From Colletes latitarsis (lineage: Eukaryota > Arthropoda > Insecta > Hymenoptera > Colletidae): 64,000 nt of DNA. Both the position numbers and the translations under genes were made by a program. The stretch covers positions 18,618,001 through 18,682,000 of the forward strand of contig NW_027488369.1 of NCBI RefSeq assembly GCF_051014445.1. Direction: 5' to 3'. Positions 50,930 through 63,720 of the stretch are shown piece after piece. The notes under the pieces are model-generated. The model saw nothing but the letters and a program-made list of their open reading frames with translations. It made no database searches and had not been told where the DNA came from. Position 1 is the stretch's first letter, and each line of letters starts with the position of its first letter.

Positions 50930-53900
50930 GCAACCAGGTTTAATTGACTGTTTCGGTGTGGCACTGCATTACTACGTGATCCAGACCAGAAAAGGCCAGG
51001 ATCTGGCCTACAAGTATGCGCAAAATGCGAAAGTATGAGCCAGATGAATGCAAATACCAGAACTATCCCAGACATAACCAGCGTTATCCTCTAAAATGTT
51101 ATTCGCAACCAGGTTTAATTGACTGTTTCAGTCGTGGTACCACTTTACTACGTGGTCCAAGCCAGAAGAAGGCCAGGATCTGGCTAACAAGTATGCGAAA
51201 AATGCGATAGTCCGAGCCAGATGAGGGCAAATACCAGACCTAACCGAGACATAACTGGCGTTATCCTCGAAAATATTAATCGCAACCAGGTTCAATTGAC
51301 TGTTTCGGTGTGGAACCACATTACTACGGGATCCAAACCAGAAAAAACCCAGGATCTGGCCAACAAGTATGCGAAAAACGTGATAGTACGAGCCAGATGA
51401 GGACAAATCCCAGACCTACCCGAGACATAACCGGCGTTATCCTCTAAAATATTAATCGCAACCAGTTTAATTGAGTGTTCCGGTGTGGAACCTCATTACT
51501 ACGGGATCCAAAACAGAAAAAGCACAGGATCTGGCCAACTAGTATGCGAAAAACGCGGAAGTATGTGCCAGATGATAGCAAATACCAGAACTAACCCATA
51601 CATAACCAGCGTTATCCTCTAAAATACTTATAGGAACCAGCTTCTATTCACTGTTTCAGTGTGGTACCACATTGCTACGTGATCCAAACCAGAAATGGGC
51701 CAGGGTCTGGCCAACAAGTATGCGAAAAATGGGAATGTCCGAGCCAGATGAGGGCAAATACCAGACCTAACCGAGACATTACCGGCGTTATCCTCAAAAA
51801 TATTAATCGCAACCAGGTATAATTGACTGTTTCGGTGTTGTACCACATTATTACGTGATCCAAACCAGAAAAGGGCCACGGTCTGGCCAACAAGTGTGCG
51901 AAAAACGCGAAAGTATGAGCCAGATGATTGCTAATACCAGAACTAACACAGACATAACCAGCGTTATCCTCTAAAATACTAATCGGAACCAGCCTTTATT
52001 GACTGTTTCAGTGTGGTACCACATTACTACGAGATCCAAACCAGAAAAATCCCAGGATCTGGCCAACAAGTATGCGAAAAATGCGAAAGTACGAGCCAGA
52101 TGAGGGCAAATACCATACCTAACCGAGACATTACCGGCTTTATCCTCTAAAATATTAATCGCAACCAGATTTAATTGACTGTTTCGGTGTGGTACCGCAT
52201 TACTACGTGATCCAAACCTGAAAGAGGCCAGGGTCTGGCCAACAAGTATGCGAAAAACGCGAAAGTACGAGACAGATGGGGGCAAATCCCAGACCTAACT
52301 GAGACATAACCAGCGTTATCCTCTAAAATAGTAATCGCAACCAGGTTTAATTGACTGTTTCAGTGTGGTACCACATTACTACGTGATCCAAACCAGAAAA
52401 AGCCCAGGATCTGGCCAACAAGTATGCGAAAAACGCGAATATATGAGCCATCTCATGATTGCAAATACCAGAACTAACCCTGACATAACCAGCGTTATCC
52501 CCTGAAATACGCATCGGAACATGCTTTTAATGACTGGTTCAGTGTGGTACCATATTACTACGTGATCCAAACCAGAAAAAGCCCAGGATCGGGCCAACAA
52601 GAATGCGAAAAATGCGAAAGTATGAGCCAGATGATTGCAAATACCAGAACTAACCCAGACATAACCAGCGTTATCCTCTAAAATAATAATCGCAACCAGG
52701 TTTAATTGACTGTTTCAATGTGGTACCACAATACTACGTGATCCAAACCAGAAAAAGCCCAGGATCTGGCCAACAAGTATGCGAAAAACGCGAAAGTATA
52801 TGCCAGATGATAGCATATACCAGAACTAACCCAGACATAACCAGCGTTATCCTCTAAAATAATAATCGCAACCAGGTTTAATTGACTGTTTCAATGTGGT
52901 ACCACAATACTACGTGATCCAAACCAGAAAAAGCCCAGGATCTGGCCAACAAGTATGCGAATAACGCGAAAGTATGTGCCAGATGATTGCAAATACCAGA
53001 ACTAACACAGACATAACCAGCGTTATCCTCTAAAATACTAATCGGAACCAGGTTTAATTGACTGTTTCGGTGTGGTGCCGCATTACTACGTGATCCAAAA
53101 CAGAAAAAGGCCAGGGTCTGGCCAACAAGTATGCGAAAAACGCGAAAGTACGAGCCAGATGGGGGCAAATCCCAGACCTAACTGAGACATAACCAGCGTT
53201 ATCCCCTAAAATATTAATCGCAACCAGGTATAATTGACTGTTTCAGTGTGGTACCACATTACTACGTGATCCAAACCAGAAAAAGCCCAGGATCTGGCCA
53301 ACAAGTATGCGAAAAACGCGAATATATGAGCCAGATGATTGCAAATACCAGAACTAACCCTGACATAACCAGCGTTATCCTCTAAAATACGAATCGGAAC
53401 ATGCTTTTAATGGCTGTTTCAGTGTGGTACCACATTACTACGTGATCCAAACCAGGAAAAGCCCAGGATCGGGCCAACAAGAATGCGCAAAATGCGAAAG
53501 TATGAGCCAGATGATTGCAAGTACCAGGTCTAACCCTGACATAACCAGCGTTATCCTCTAAAATACGAATCGGAACATGCTTTTAATGACTGTTTCAGTG
53601 TGGCACCACATTACTACGTGATCCAAACCACGAAAAGCCCAGGATCGGGCCAACAAGAATGCGCAAAATGCGAAAGTATGAGCCAGATGATTGCAAATAC
53701 CAGAACTAACCCAGACATAACCAGCGTTATCCTCTAAAATATTAATCGCAACCAGGTTTAATTGACTGTTTCGGTGTGGCACTGCATTACTACGTGATCC
53801 AGACCAGAAAAATCCCAGGATCGGGCCAACAAGAATGCGAGAAACGCGAAAGTACGAGCCAGATGAGGACAAATCCCAGACCTACCCGAGACGTAACCGG

Positions 53901-55125
53901 TGTTATCCTCTATAATATTAATCGCAACCAGTTTAATTAACTGTTTCGGTGTGGAACCTCATAACTACGGGATCCAAAACTGAAAAAACCCAGGATCTGG
54001 CTAACAAGTATGCGAAAAACGCGAAAGTATGAGCCAGATGATTGCAAATACCAGAACAATCCCAGGCATAGCCAGCGTTATCCTCTAAAATACTAAGCGG
54101 AACCAGCTTTTATTAACAGTGTGGTACCACATTACTACGTGATCCAAACCAGGAAAAGCCCAGGATCTGGCCAACAAGTATGCGAAACGTGCGAAAGTAC
54201 GAGGCAGATGAGGGCAAATCCCAGACCTAACCGTGACATAACCGGCGTTATCCACTAAAATCTTTATCGCAACCAGGTTTAATTAACTGTTTCGGTGTGG
54301 TACCGCATTACTACGTGATCCAAACCATAAAAAGGCTAGGATGAGGCCAACAAGTAAGCGAAAGATGCGAAAGTACGAGCGACATGAGGGCAAATACTAG
54401 ACCTAACCTAGACATAACCGGCGTTATCCTCTAAAATATTAATCGCAACCAGATTTAATTGACTGTTTCGGTGTGGAACCACAATATGACGGGATCCAAT
54501 CTACAAAAAACCCAAGACCTGGCCAACAAGAATGCGAAAAATGCGATAGTCCGAGCCAGATGAGGGCAAATACCAGACCTAACCGAGACATAACTGGCGT
54601 TATCCTCGAAATTGACTGTTTCGGTGTGGAACCACATTACTACGGGATCCAAACCAGAAAAAACCCAGGATCTGGCCAACAACTATGAGAAAAACGCGAA
54701 AGTATGAGCCAGATGATTGCAAATACCAGAACTAACCCAGACAAAACCAGCGTTATCCTCTAAAATACTTATCGGAACCAGCTTCTATTGACTGTTTCAG
54801 TGTGGTACCACATTACTACGTGATTCAAACCAGAAAAGGGCCAGGGTCTGGCCAACAAGTGTGCGAAAAACGCGTAAGTATGAGCCAGATGATTGCAAAT
54901 ACCAGAACTAACACAGACATAACCAGCGTTATCCCCTAAAATACTAATCGGAACCTGCTTTTATTGACTGTTTCAGTGTGGTACCACATTACTACGGGAT
55001 CCAAATCAGAAAAAGCCCAGGATCTGGCCAACAAGAATGCGAAAAATGCGAAAGTACGAGCCAGATGGCGGCAAATCCCAGACCTAACCGAGACATAACC
55101 AGCGTTATCCTCTAAAATATTAATA
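50930..55125 (+). repeat. ~4.2-kb HOR copy C1 (4,196 bp)
   Basis: This block matches C2 at an offset of 4,196 bp from about 50,930 to 52,600 and at 4,549 bp from about 52,900 to 55,110. Shared rare marks include ttcagtcgtggtaccac, tggccaactagtatgcg, aaatgggaatgtccg, gaggccaacaagtaagcg and the 23-bp deletion near 54,609. Relative to C2 it lacks two units near 52,620 and 52,850, one of 177 bp and one of 176 bp. Copies differ by few bases where compared. Confidence 0.88.
54598..54620 (+). repeat. Unit junction with a 23-bp deletion (also at 59,147-59,169)
   Basis: Here cctcgaaattgactg replaces the longer junction that reads cctcgaaaatattaat at 51,266 followed by cgcaaccaggttcaattg. The loss is 23 bp with 2-3 bases of shared A at the ends. 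The same junction occurs 4,549 bp downstream, so the deletion predates the C1/C2 duplication and serves as a tag for this HOR. Confidence 0.9.
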
Positions 55126-58100
55126 ACAACCAGGTTTAATTGACTGTTTCGGTGTGGCACTGCATTACTACGTGATCCAGACCAGAAAAGGCCAGGATCT
55201 GGCCTACAAGTATGCGCAAAATGCGAAAGTATGAGCCAGATGAATGCAAATACCAGAACTATCCCAGACATAACCAGCGTTATCCTCTAAAATGTTATTC
55301 GCAACCAGGTTTAATTGACTGTTTCAGTCGTGGTACCACTTTACTACGTGGTCCAAGCCAGAAGAAGGCCAGGATCTGGCTAACAAGTATGCGAAAAATG
55401 CGATAGTCCGAGCCAGATGAGGGCAAATACCAGACCTAACCGAGACATAACTGGCGTTATCCTCGAAAATATTAATCGCAACCAGGTTCAATTGACTGTT
55501 TCGGTGTGGAACCACATTACTACGGGATCCAAACCAGAAAAAACCCAGGATCTGGCCAACAAGTATGCGAAAAACGTGATAGTACGAGCCAGATGAGGAC
55601 AAATCCCAGACCTACCCGAGACATAACCGGCGTTATCCTCTAAAATATTAATCGCAACCAGTTTAATTGAGTGTTCCGGTGTGGAACCTCATTACTACGG
55701 GATCCAAAACAGAAAAAGCACAGGATCTGGCCAACTAGTATGCGAAAAACGCGGAAGTATGTGCCAGATGATAGCAAATACCAGAACTAACCCATACATA
55801 ACCAGCGTTATCCTCTAAAATACTTATAGGAACCAGCTTCTATTCACTGTTTCAGTGTGGTACCACATTGCTACGTGATCCAAACCAGAAATGGGCCAGG
55901 GTCTGGCCAACAAGTATGCGAAAAATGGGAATGTCCGAGCCAGATGAGGGCAAATACCAGACCTAACCGAGACATTACCGGCGTTATCCTCAAAAATATT
56001 AATCGCAACCAGGTATAATTGACTGTTTCGGTGTTGTACCACATTATTACGTGATCCAAACCAGAAAAGGGCCACGGTCTGGCCAACAAGTGTGCGAAAA
56101 ACGCGGAAGTATGAGCCAGATGATTGCTAATACCAGAACTAACACAGACATAACCAGCGTTATCCTCTAAAATACTAATCGGAACCAGCCTTTATTGACT
56201 GTTTCAGTGTGGTACCACATTACTACGAGATCCAAACCAGAAAAATCCCAGGATCTGGCCAACAAGTATGCGAAAAATGCGAAAGTACGAGCCAGATGAG
56301 GGCAAATACCATACCTAACCGAGACATTACCGGCTTTATCCTCTAAAATATTAATCGCAACCAGATTTAATTGACTGTTTCGGTGTGGTACCGCATTACT
56401 ACGTGATCCAAACCTGAAAGAGGCCAGGGTCTGGCCAACAAGTATGCGAAAAACGCGAAAGTACGAGACAGATGGGGGCAAATCCCAGACCTAACTGAGA
56501 CATAACCAGCGTTATCCTCTAAAATAGTAATCGCAACCAGGTTTAATTGACTGTTTCAGTGTGGTACCACATTACTACGTGATCCAAACCAGAAAAAGCC
56601 CAGGATCTGGCCAACAAGTATGCGAAAAACGCGAATATATGAGCCATCTCATGATTGCAAATACCAGAACTAACCCTGACATAACCAGCGTTATCCCCTA
56701 AAATACGCATCGGAACATGCTTTTAATGACTGGTTCAGTGTGGTACCATATTACTACGTGATCCAAACCAGAAAAAGCCCAGGATCGGGCCAACAAGAAT
56801 GCGAAAAATGCGAAAGTACGAGCCTGATGAGGGAAAATCCCAGACCTAACCGAGACGTAACCGGCGTTATCCCCTAAAATATTAATCGCAACCAGGTATA
56901 ATTGACTGTTTCGGTGTGGTACCGCATTGCTACGATGATCCAAACTAGAAAGAGGCCAGGATCTGACCAACAAGTATGCGAAAAATGCGAAAGTATGAGC
57001 CAGATGATTGCAAATACCAGAACTAACCCAGACATAACCAGCGTTATCCTCTAAAATAATAATCGCAACCAGGTTTAATTGACTGTTTCAATGTGGTACC
57101 ACAATACTACGTGATCCAAACCAGAAAAAGCCCAGGATCTGGCCAACAAGTATGCGAAAAACGCGAAAGTATATGCCAGATGATAGCATATACCAGAACT
57201 AACCCAGACATAACCAGCGTTATCCTCTAAAATACTAATCGGAACCAGCTTCTATTGACCGTTTCAGTGTGGTACCACATTACTACGTGATCCGAACCAG
57301 AAAAAGGCTAGGATCAGGCCATCAAGTAAGCGCAAAACGCGAAAGTATGAGCCAGATGATTGCAAATACCAGAACTAACACAGACATAACCAGCGTTATC
57401 CTCTAAAATATTAATCGCAACCAGGTTTACTTGACAGCTTCAGAGTGGTACCACATTACTACGTGATCCAAACCAGAAAAAGCCGAGGATCTGGCCAACA
57501 AGTATGCGAATAACGCGAAAGTATGTGCCAGATGATTGCAAATACCAGAACTAACACAGACATAACCAGCGTTATCCTCTAAAATACTAATCGGAACCAG
57601 GTTTAATTGACTGTTTCGGTGTGGTGCCGCATTACTACGTGATCCAAAACAGAAAAAGGCCAGGGTCTGGCCAACAAGTATGCGAAGAACGCGAAAGTAC
57701 GAGCCAGATGGGGGCAAATCCCAGACCTAACTGAGACATAACCAGCGTTATCCCCTAAAATATTAATCGCAACCAGGTATAATTGACTGTTTCAGTGTGG
57801 TACCACATTACTACGTGATCCAAACCAGAAAAAGCCCAGGATCTGGCCAACAAGTATGCGAAAAACGCGAATATATGAGCCAGATGATTGCAAATACCAG
57901 AACTAACCCTGACATAACCAGCGTTATCCTCTAAAATACGAATCGGAACATGCTTTTAATGGCTGTTTCAGTGTGGTACCACATTACTACGTGATCCAAA
58001 CCAGGAAAAGCCCAGGATCGGGCCAACAAGAATGCGCAAAATGCGAAAGTATGAGCCAGATGATTGCAAGTACCAGGACTAACCCTGACATAACCAGCGT

Positions 58101-59670
58101 TATCCTCTAAAATACGAATCGGAACATGCTTTTAATGACTGTTTCAGTGTGGCACCACATTACTACGTGATCCAAACCACGAAAAGCCCAGGATCGGGCC
58201 AACAAGAATGCGCAAAATGCGAAAGTATGAGCCAGATGATTGCAAATACCAGAACTAACCCAGACATAACCAGCGTTATCCTCTAAAATATTAATCGCAA
58301 CCAGGTTTAATTGACTGTTTCGGTGTGGCACTGCATTACTACGTGATCCAGACCAGAAAAATCCCAGGATCGGGCCAACAAGAATGCGAGAAACGCGAAA
58401 GTACGAGCCAGATGAGGACAAATCCCAGACCTACCCGAGACGTAACCGGTGTTATCCTCTATAATATTAATCGCAACCAGTTTAATTAACTGTTTCGGTG
58501 TGGAACCTCATAACTACGGGATCCAAAACTGAAAAAACCCAGGATCTGGCTAACAAGTATGCGAAAAACGCGAAAGTATGAGCCAGATGATTGCAAATAC
58601 CAGAACAATCCCAGGCATAGCCAGCGTTATCCTCTAAAATACTAAGCGGAACCAGCTTTTATTAACAGTGTGGTACCACATTACTACGTGATCCAAACCA
58701 GAAAAAGCCCAGGATCTGGCCAACAAGTATGCGAAACGTGCGAAAGTACGAGGCAGATGAGGGCAAATCCCAGACCTAACCGTGACATAACCGGCGTTAT
58801 CCACTAAAATCTTTATCGCAACCAGGTTTAATTAACTGTTTCGGTGTGGTACCGCATTACTACGTGATCCAAACCATAAAAAGGCTAGGATGAGGCCAAC
58901 AAGTAAGCGAAAGATGCGAAAGTACGAGCGACATGAGGGCAAATACTAGACCTAACCTAGACATAACCGGCGTTATCCTCTAAAATATTAATCGCAACCA
59001 GATTTAATTGACTGTTTCGGTGTGGAACCACAATATGACGGGATCCAATCTACAAAAAACCCAAGACCTGGCCAACAAGAATGCGAAAAATGCGATAGTC
59101 CGAGCCAGATGAGGGCAAATACCAGACCTAACCGAGACATAACTGGCGTTATCCTCGAAATTGACTGTTTCGGTGTGGAACCACATTACTACGGGATCCA
59201 AACCAGAAAAAACCCAGGATCTGGCCAACAACTATGAGAAAAACGCGAAAGTATGAGCCAGATGATTGCAAATACCAGAACTAACCCAGACAAAACCAGC
59301 GTTATCCTCTAAAATACTTATCGGAACCAGCTTCTATTGACTGTTTCAGTGTGGTACCACATTACTACGTGATTCAAACCAGAAAAGGGCCAGGGTCTGG
59401 CCAACAAGTGTGCGAAAAACGCGTAAGTATGAGCCAGATGATTGCAAATACCAGAACTAACACAGACATAACCAGCGTTATCCCCTAAAATACTAATCGG
59501 AACCTGCTTTTATTGACTGTTTCAGTGTGGTACCACATTACTACGGGATCCAAATCAGAAAAAGCCCAGGATCTGGCCAACAAGAATGCGAAAAATGCGA
59601 AAGTACGAGCCAGATGGCGGCAAATCCCAGACCTAACCGAGACATAACCAGCGTTATCCTCTAAAATATT
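55126..59670 (+). repeat. ~4.5-kb HOR copy C2
   Basis: This is the fuller copy of the same HOR. The two units absent from C1 include a gctacgatgatcc unit near 56,930 and a gaccgtttcag unit near 57,250. Both of these also exist in the related stretch at about 43.2-43.7 kb, so C1 more likely lost them than C2 gained them. After about 59,670 the sequence leaves the period and enters the 1,057-bp duplication. Confidence 0.87.
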
Positions 59671-61425
59671 AATCGCAACCAGGTTTAATTGACTGTTTCG
59701 GTGTTGTACCGCATTACTACGTGATCCAAACCAGAGAGAGGCCAGGATCTGGCCAACAAGAATGCGAAAAAAGCGAAAGTACGAGCCAGATGTGGGCAAA
59801 TCCCAGACCTACCCGAGACATAACCGGCGTTATCCTCTAAAATATTAATCGCAACCAGGTTTAATTGACTGTTTCAGTGTGGTACCACATTACTACGTGA
59901 TCCAAACCAGAAAAAGCCCAGGATCTGGCCAACAAGTATGCGAAAAACGCGAATGTATGAGCTAGATGATTGCAAATACCAGAACTAACCCAGATATAAC
60001 CAGCGCTATCCTCTAAAATACTGATCGGAACCAGCTTCTATTGACTGTTTCAGTGTGGTACCACGTTACTACGTGATTCAAACCAGAAAAAGGCCAGGAT
60101 CTGGCCAACAAGTATGAGAAAAATGCGAAAGTATGAGCCAGATGATTGCAAATACCAGAACTAACCCAGACATAACCGGCGTTATCCCCTAAAATATTAA
60201 TCGCACCCAGGTTTAATTGACTGTTTCGGTGTGGTACCGCATTACTACGTGATCCAAACCAGAGAAAGGCCAGGATCTGGCCAACAAGGATGAGAAAAAT
60301 GCGAATATATGATCCAGATGATTGCAAATACCAGAACTAACCCTGACATAACCAGCGTTATCCTCTAAAATACTTATAGCAACCAGCTTCTATTGACTGT
60401 TTCAGTGTGGTACCACATTACAACGTGATCCAAACCAGAAAAGGGCCAGGGTCTGGCCAACAAGTATGCGAAAAATGGGAAAGTCCGAGCCAGATGAGGG
60501 CAAATACCAGACCTAACCGAGACATAACCGGCGTTATCCTCTAATATATTAATCGCATCCAGGTTCAATTGACTGTTTCGGTGTGGAACCACATTACTAC
60601 GGGATCCAAACCAGAAAAAAACCCAGGATCTGGCCAACAACTATGAGAAAAACGCGAAAGTACGAGCCAGATGGGGGCAAATCCCAGACCTAACCGAGAC
60701 ATAACCAGCGTTATCCTCTAAAATATTAATCGTAACCAGGTTTAATTGACTGTTTCGGTGTTGTACCGCATTACTACGTGATCCAAACCAGAGAGAGGCC
60801 AGGATCTGGCCAACAAGAATGCGAAAAAAGCGAAAGTACGAGCCAGATGTGGGCAAATCCCAGACCTACCCGAGACATAACCGGCGTTATCCTCTAAAAT
60901 ATTAATCGCAACCAGGTTTAATTGACTGTTTCAGTGTGGTACCACATTACTACGTGATCCAAACCAGAAAAAGCCCAGGATCTGGCCAACAAGTATGCGA
61001 AAAACGCGAATGTATGAGCTAGATGATTGCAAATACCAGAACTAACCCAGACATAACCAGCGCTATCCTCTAAAATACTGATCGGAACCAGCTTCTATTG
61101 ACTGTTTCAGTGTGGTACCACATTACTACGTGATCCAAACCAGAAAAAGGCCAGGATCTGGCCAACAAGTATGCGAAAAATGCGAAAGTATGAGCCAGAT
61201 GATTGCAAATACCAGAACTAACCCAGACATAACCGGCGTTATCCCCTAAAATATTAATCGCAACCAGGTTTAATTGACTGTTTCGGTGTGGTACCGCATT
61301 ACTGCGTGATCCAAACCAGAGAAAGGCCAGGATCTGGCCAACAAGGATGAGAAAAATGCGAATATATGATCCAGATGTTTGCAAATACCAGAACTAACCC
61401 TGACATAACCAGCGTTATCATCTAA
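59669..61425 (+). repeat. 6-unit duplication at an offset of 1,057 bp
   Basis: The stretch from about 59,669 to 60,370 matches 60,726 to 61,425 at an offset of 1,057 bp. Shared marks are gtttcggtgttgtaccgc, ccagagagaggcc, gatgtgggcaaatccc and gtatgagctagatga. The match ends where the first copy has tcctctaaaatacttatagc and the second has tcatctaaaatattaatcgc. The copies differ at a few single bases, such as aatcgcaacc and aatcgtaacc. Confidence 0.83.
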
Positions 61426-62500
61426 AATATTAATCGCAACCAGGTATAATTGACTGTTTCGGTGTGGTACCACATTACTACGTGATCCAAACCAGAAAAG
61501 GGCCAGGATCGGGCCAACAAGAATGCGAAAAATGCGAAAGTACGAGCCAGATGAGGGAAAATCCCAGAGCTAGCCCAGACATAACCGGCGTTATCCTCTA
61601 AAATATTATTCGCAACCAGGTTTAATTGACTGTTTGAGTCAGGTGCAACTTTACTACGTGATCCAAACCAGAAAAAGCCCAGGATCTGGCCAACAAGTAT
61701 GCGAAAAATGCGAAAGAACGCGCCAGATGAGGGCAAATACCAGAACTAACCCAGACATAACCGGCGTTATCCGCTAAAATATTAATCTCAACCAGGTTCA
61801 ATTGACTGTTTCGTTGTGGAACCACATTACTATGTGATCCAAACCAGAAAAGGGCCAGGGTCTGGCCAACAAGTGTGCGAAGAACGCGAAAGTATGATCC
61901 AGATGAATGCAAATACCAGAACTAACCCTGACATAACCAGCGTTATCCTCTAAAATATTAATCGCAACGAGGTTTAATTGACAGTATCGGTGTGGTACTG
62001 CATTACTACGTGATCCAGACCAGAAAAAGGCCAGGATCTGGCCATCAAGAATGCGCAAAATGCGAAAGTATGAGCCAGATGATTACAAATACCAGAACTA
62101 TGCCTGACATAACCCGCGTTATCCTCTAAAATACGAATCGGAACATGCTTTTAATGACTGTTTCAGTGTGGTAACACATTACTACGAGATCCAAACCAGA
62201 AAAATCCCAGGATCGGGCCAACAAGGATGCGAGAAACGCGAAAGTACGAACCACATGAGGGAAAATCTCAGAAAAAACCGAGACATAACCGGCGTTATCC
62301 TCTAAAATATTAATGGCAACCAGGTTTAATTGACTGTTTCGGAGTGGTACCACATTACTACGTGTTCCAAACCAGAAAAAGCCCAGGATCTGGCCAACAA
62401 GTATGCGAAAAATGCGAAAGTACGAGCCAGATGATGGCAAATCCCAGACCTAACCGAGATATAACCGGCGTTTAGCTCTAAAATATTAATCGCAACCAGG
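61426..62500 (+). repeat. Array segment of mixed units
   Basis: About six units of varied type, including rare forms such as gtttgagtcaggtgcaac near 61,633, gacagtatcggtg near 61,980 and gcgtttagctc near 62,470. I see no clear higher-order period and no gene. Confidence 0.7.
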
Positions 62501-63720
62501 TATAATTGACTGTTTCGGTTTGGTACCGCATTGCTACGATGATCCAAACCAGAAAGAGGCCAGGATCTGGCTAACAAGTATGCGAAAAATGCGAAAGTAT
62601 GAGCCAGATGATTGCAAATACCAGAACTATGCCTGACATAACCAGCGTTATCCTCCTAAAATACGAATCAGAACATGCTTTTAATGACTGTTTCAGTGTG
62701 GTACCACAATACTACGTGATCCAAACCAGAAAAAGGCCAGGGTCTGTGCCAACAAGTATGGGAAAAATGCGACAGTACGATCCAGATGAGGGCAAATCCC
62801 AGACCTAACCGAGACATAACCGGCGCTATCCTCTAAAATATTAATCGCAACCAGGAATAATTGACTGTTTCGGTGTGGTACCGCATTGCTACGATGATCC
62901 AAACCAGAAAGAGGCCAGGATCTGGCTAACAAGTATGCGAAAACTGCGAAAGTACGATCCAGATGAGGGTAAATCCCAGACCTAACCGAGACATAACCGG
63001 CGTTATCCTCTAAAATATTAATCGCAACCAGGTTTAATTGACTGTTTCGTTGTGGAACCACATTACTGCGGGATCCAAACCAGAAAAAACCCAGGATCTG
63101 GCCAACAAGTATGAGAAATATGCGAAAGTTCGAGCCAGATGAGGGCAAATACCAGACCTAACCCAGACAAAACCGGCGTTATCCCCTAAAATATTAATCG
63201 CAACCAGGTATAATTGACTGTTTCGGTTTGCTACCGCATTGCTACGATGATCCAAACCAGAAAGAGGCCAGGTTCTGGCTAACAAGTATGCGAAAAAAGC
63301 GAAAGTACGATCCAGATGAGGGCAAATCCCAGACCTAACCGAGACATAACCGGCGTTATCCTCTAAAATATTAATCGCAACCAGGTTTAATTGACTGTTT
63401 CGTTGTGGAACCACATTACTGCGGGATCCAAACCAGAAAAAACCCAGGATCTGGCCAACAACTATGAGAAAAATGCGAAAGAACGATCCAGATGAGGGCA
63501 AATGCCAGACCTAACCGAGACATAACCGGCGTTATCCTCTAAAATATTAATCGCAACCAGGTTTAATTGACTGTTTCGTTGTGGAACCACATTACTGCGG
63601 GATCCAAACCAGAAAGATCCCAGGATCTGGCCAGCAAGTATGCGAAAAATGCGAAAGTACGATCCAGTTGAGGGCAAATCCCAGACCTAACCGAGACATA
63701 ACCGGCGTTATCCTCTAAAA
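62500..63720 (+). repeat. Two-unit repeat (353 bp)
   Basis: A 177-bp unit with gctacgatgatcc and ctggctaacaag alternates with a unit carrying gtttcgttgtggaacc and cattactgcggg. The pair at about 62,860-63,210 recurs at about 63,210-63,570 at an offset near 353 bp (177 + 176). An earlier unit at about 62,510 belongs to the same type. The change gtacgatccag marks most of these units. This is the shortest higher-order period in the window. Confidence 0.75.
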
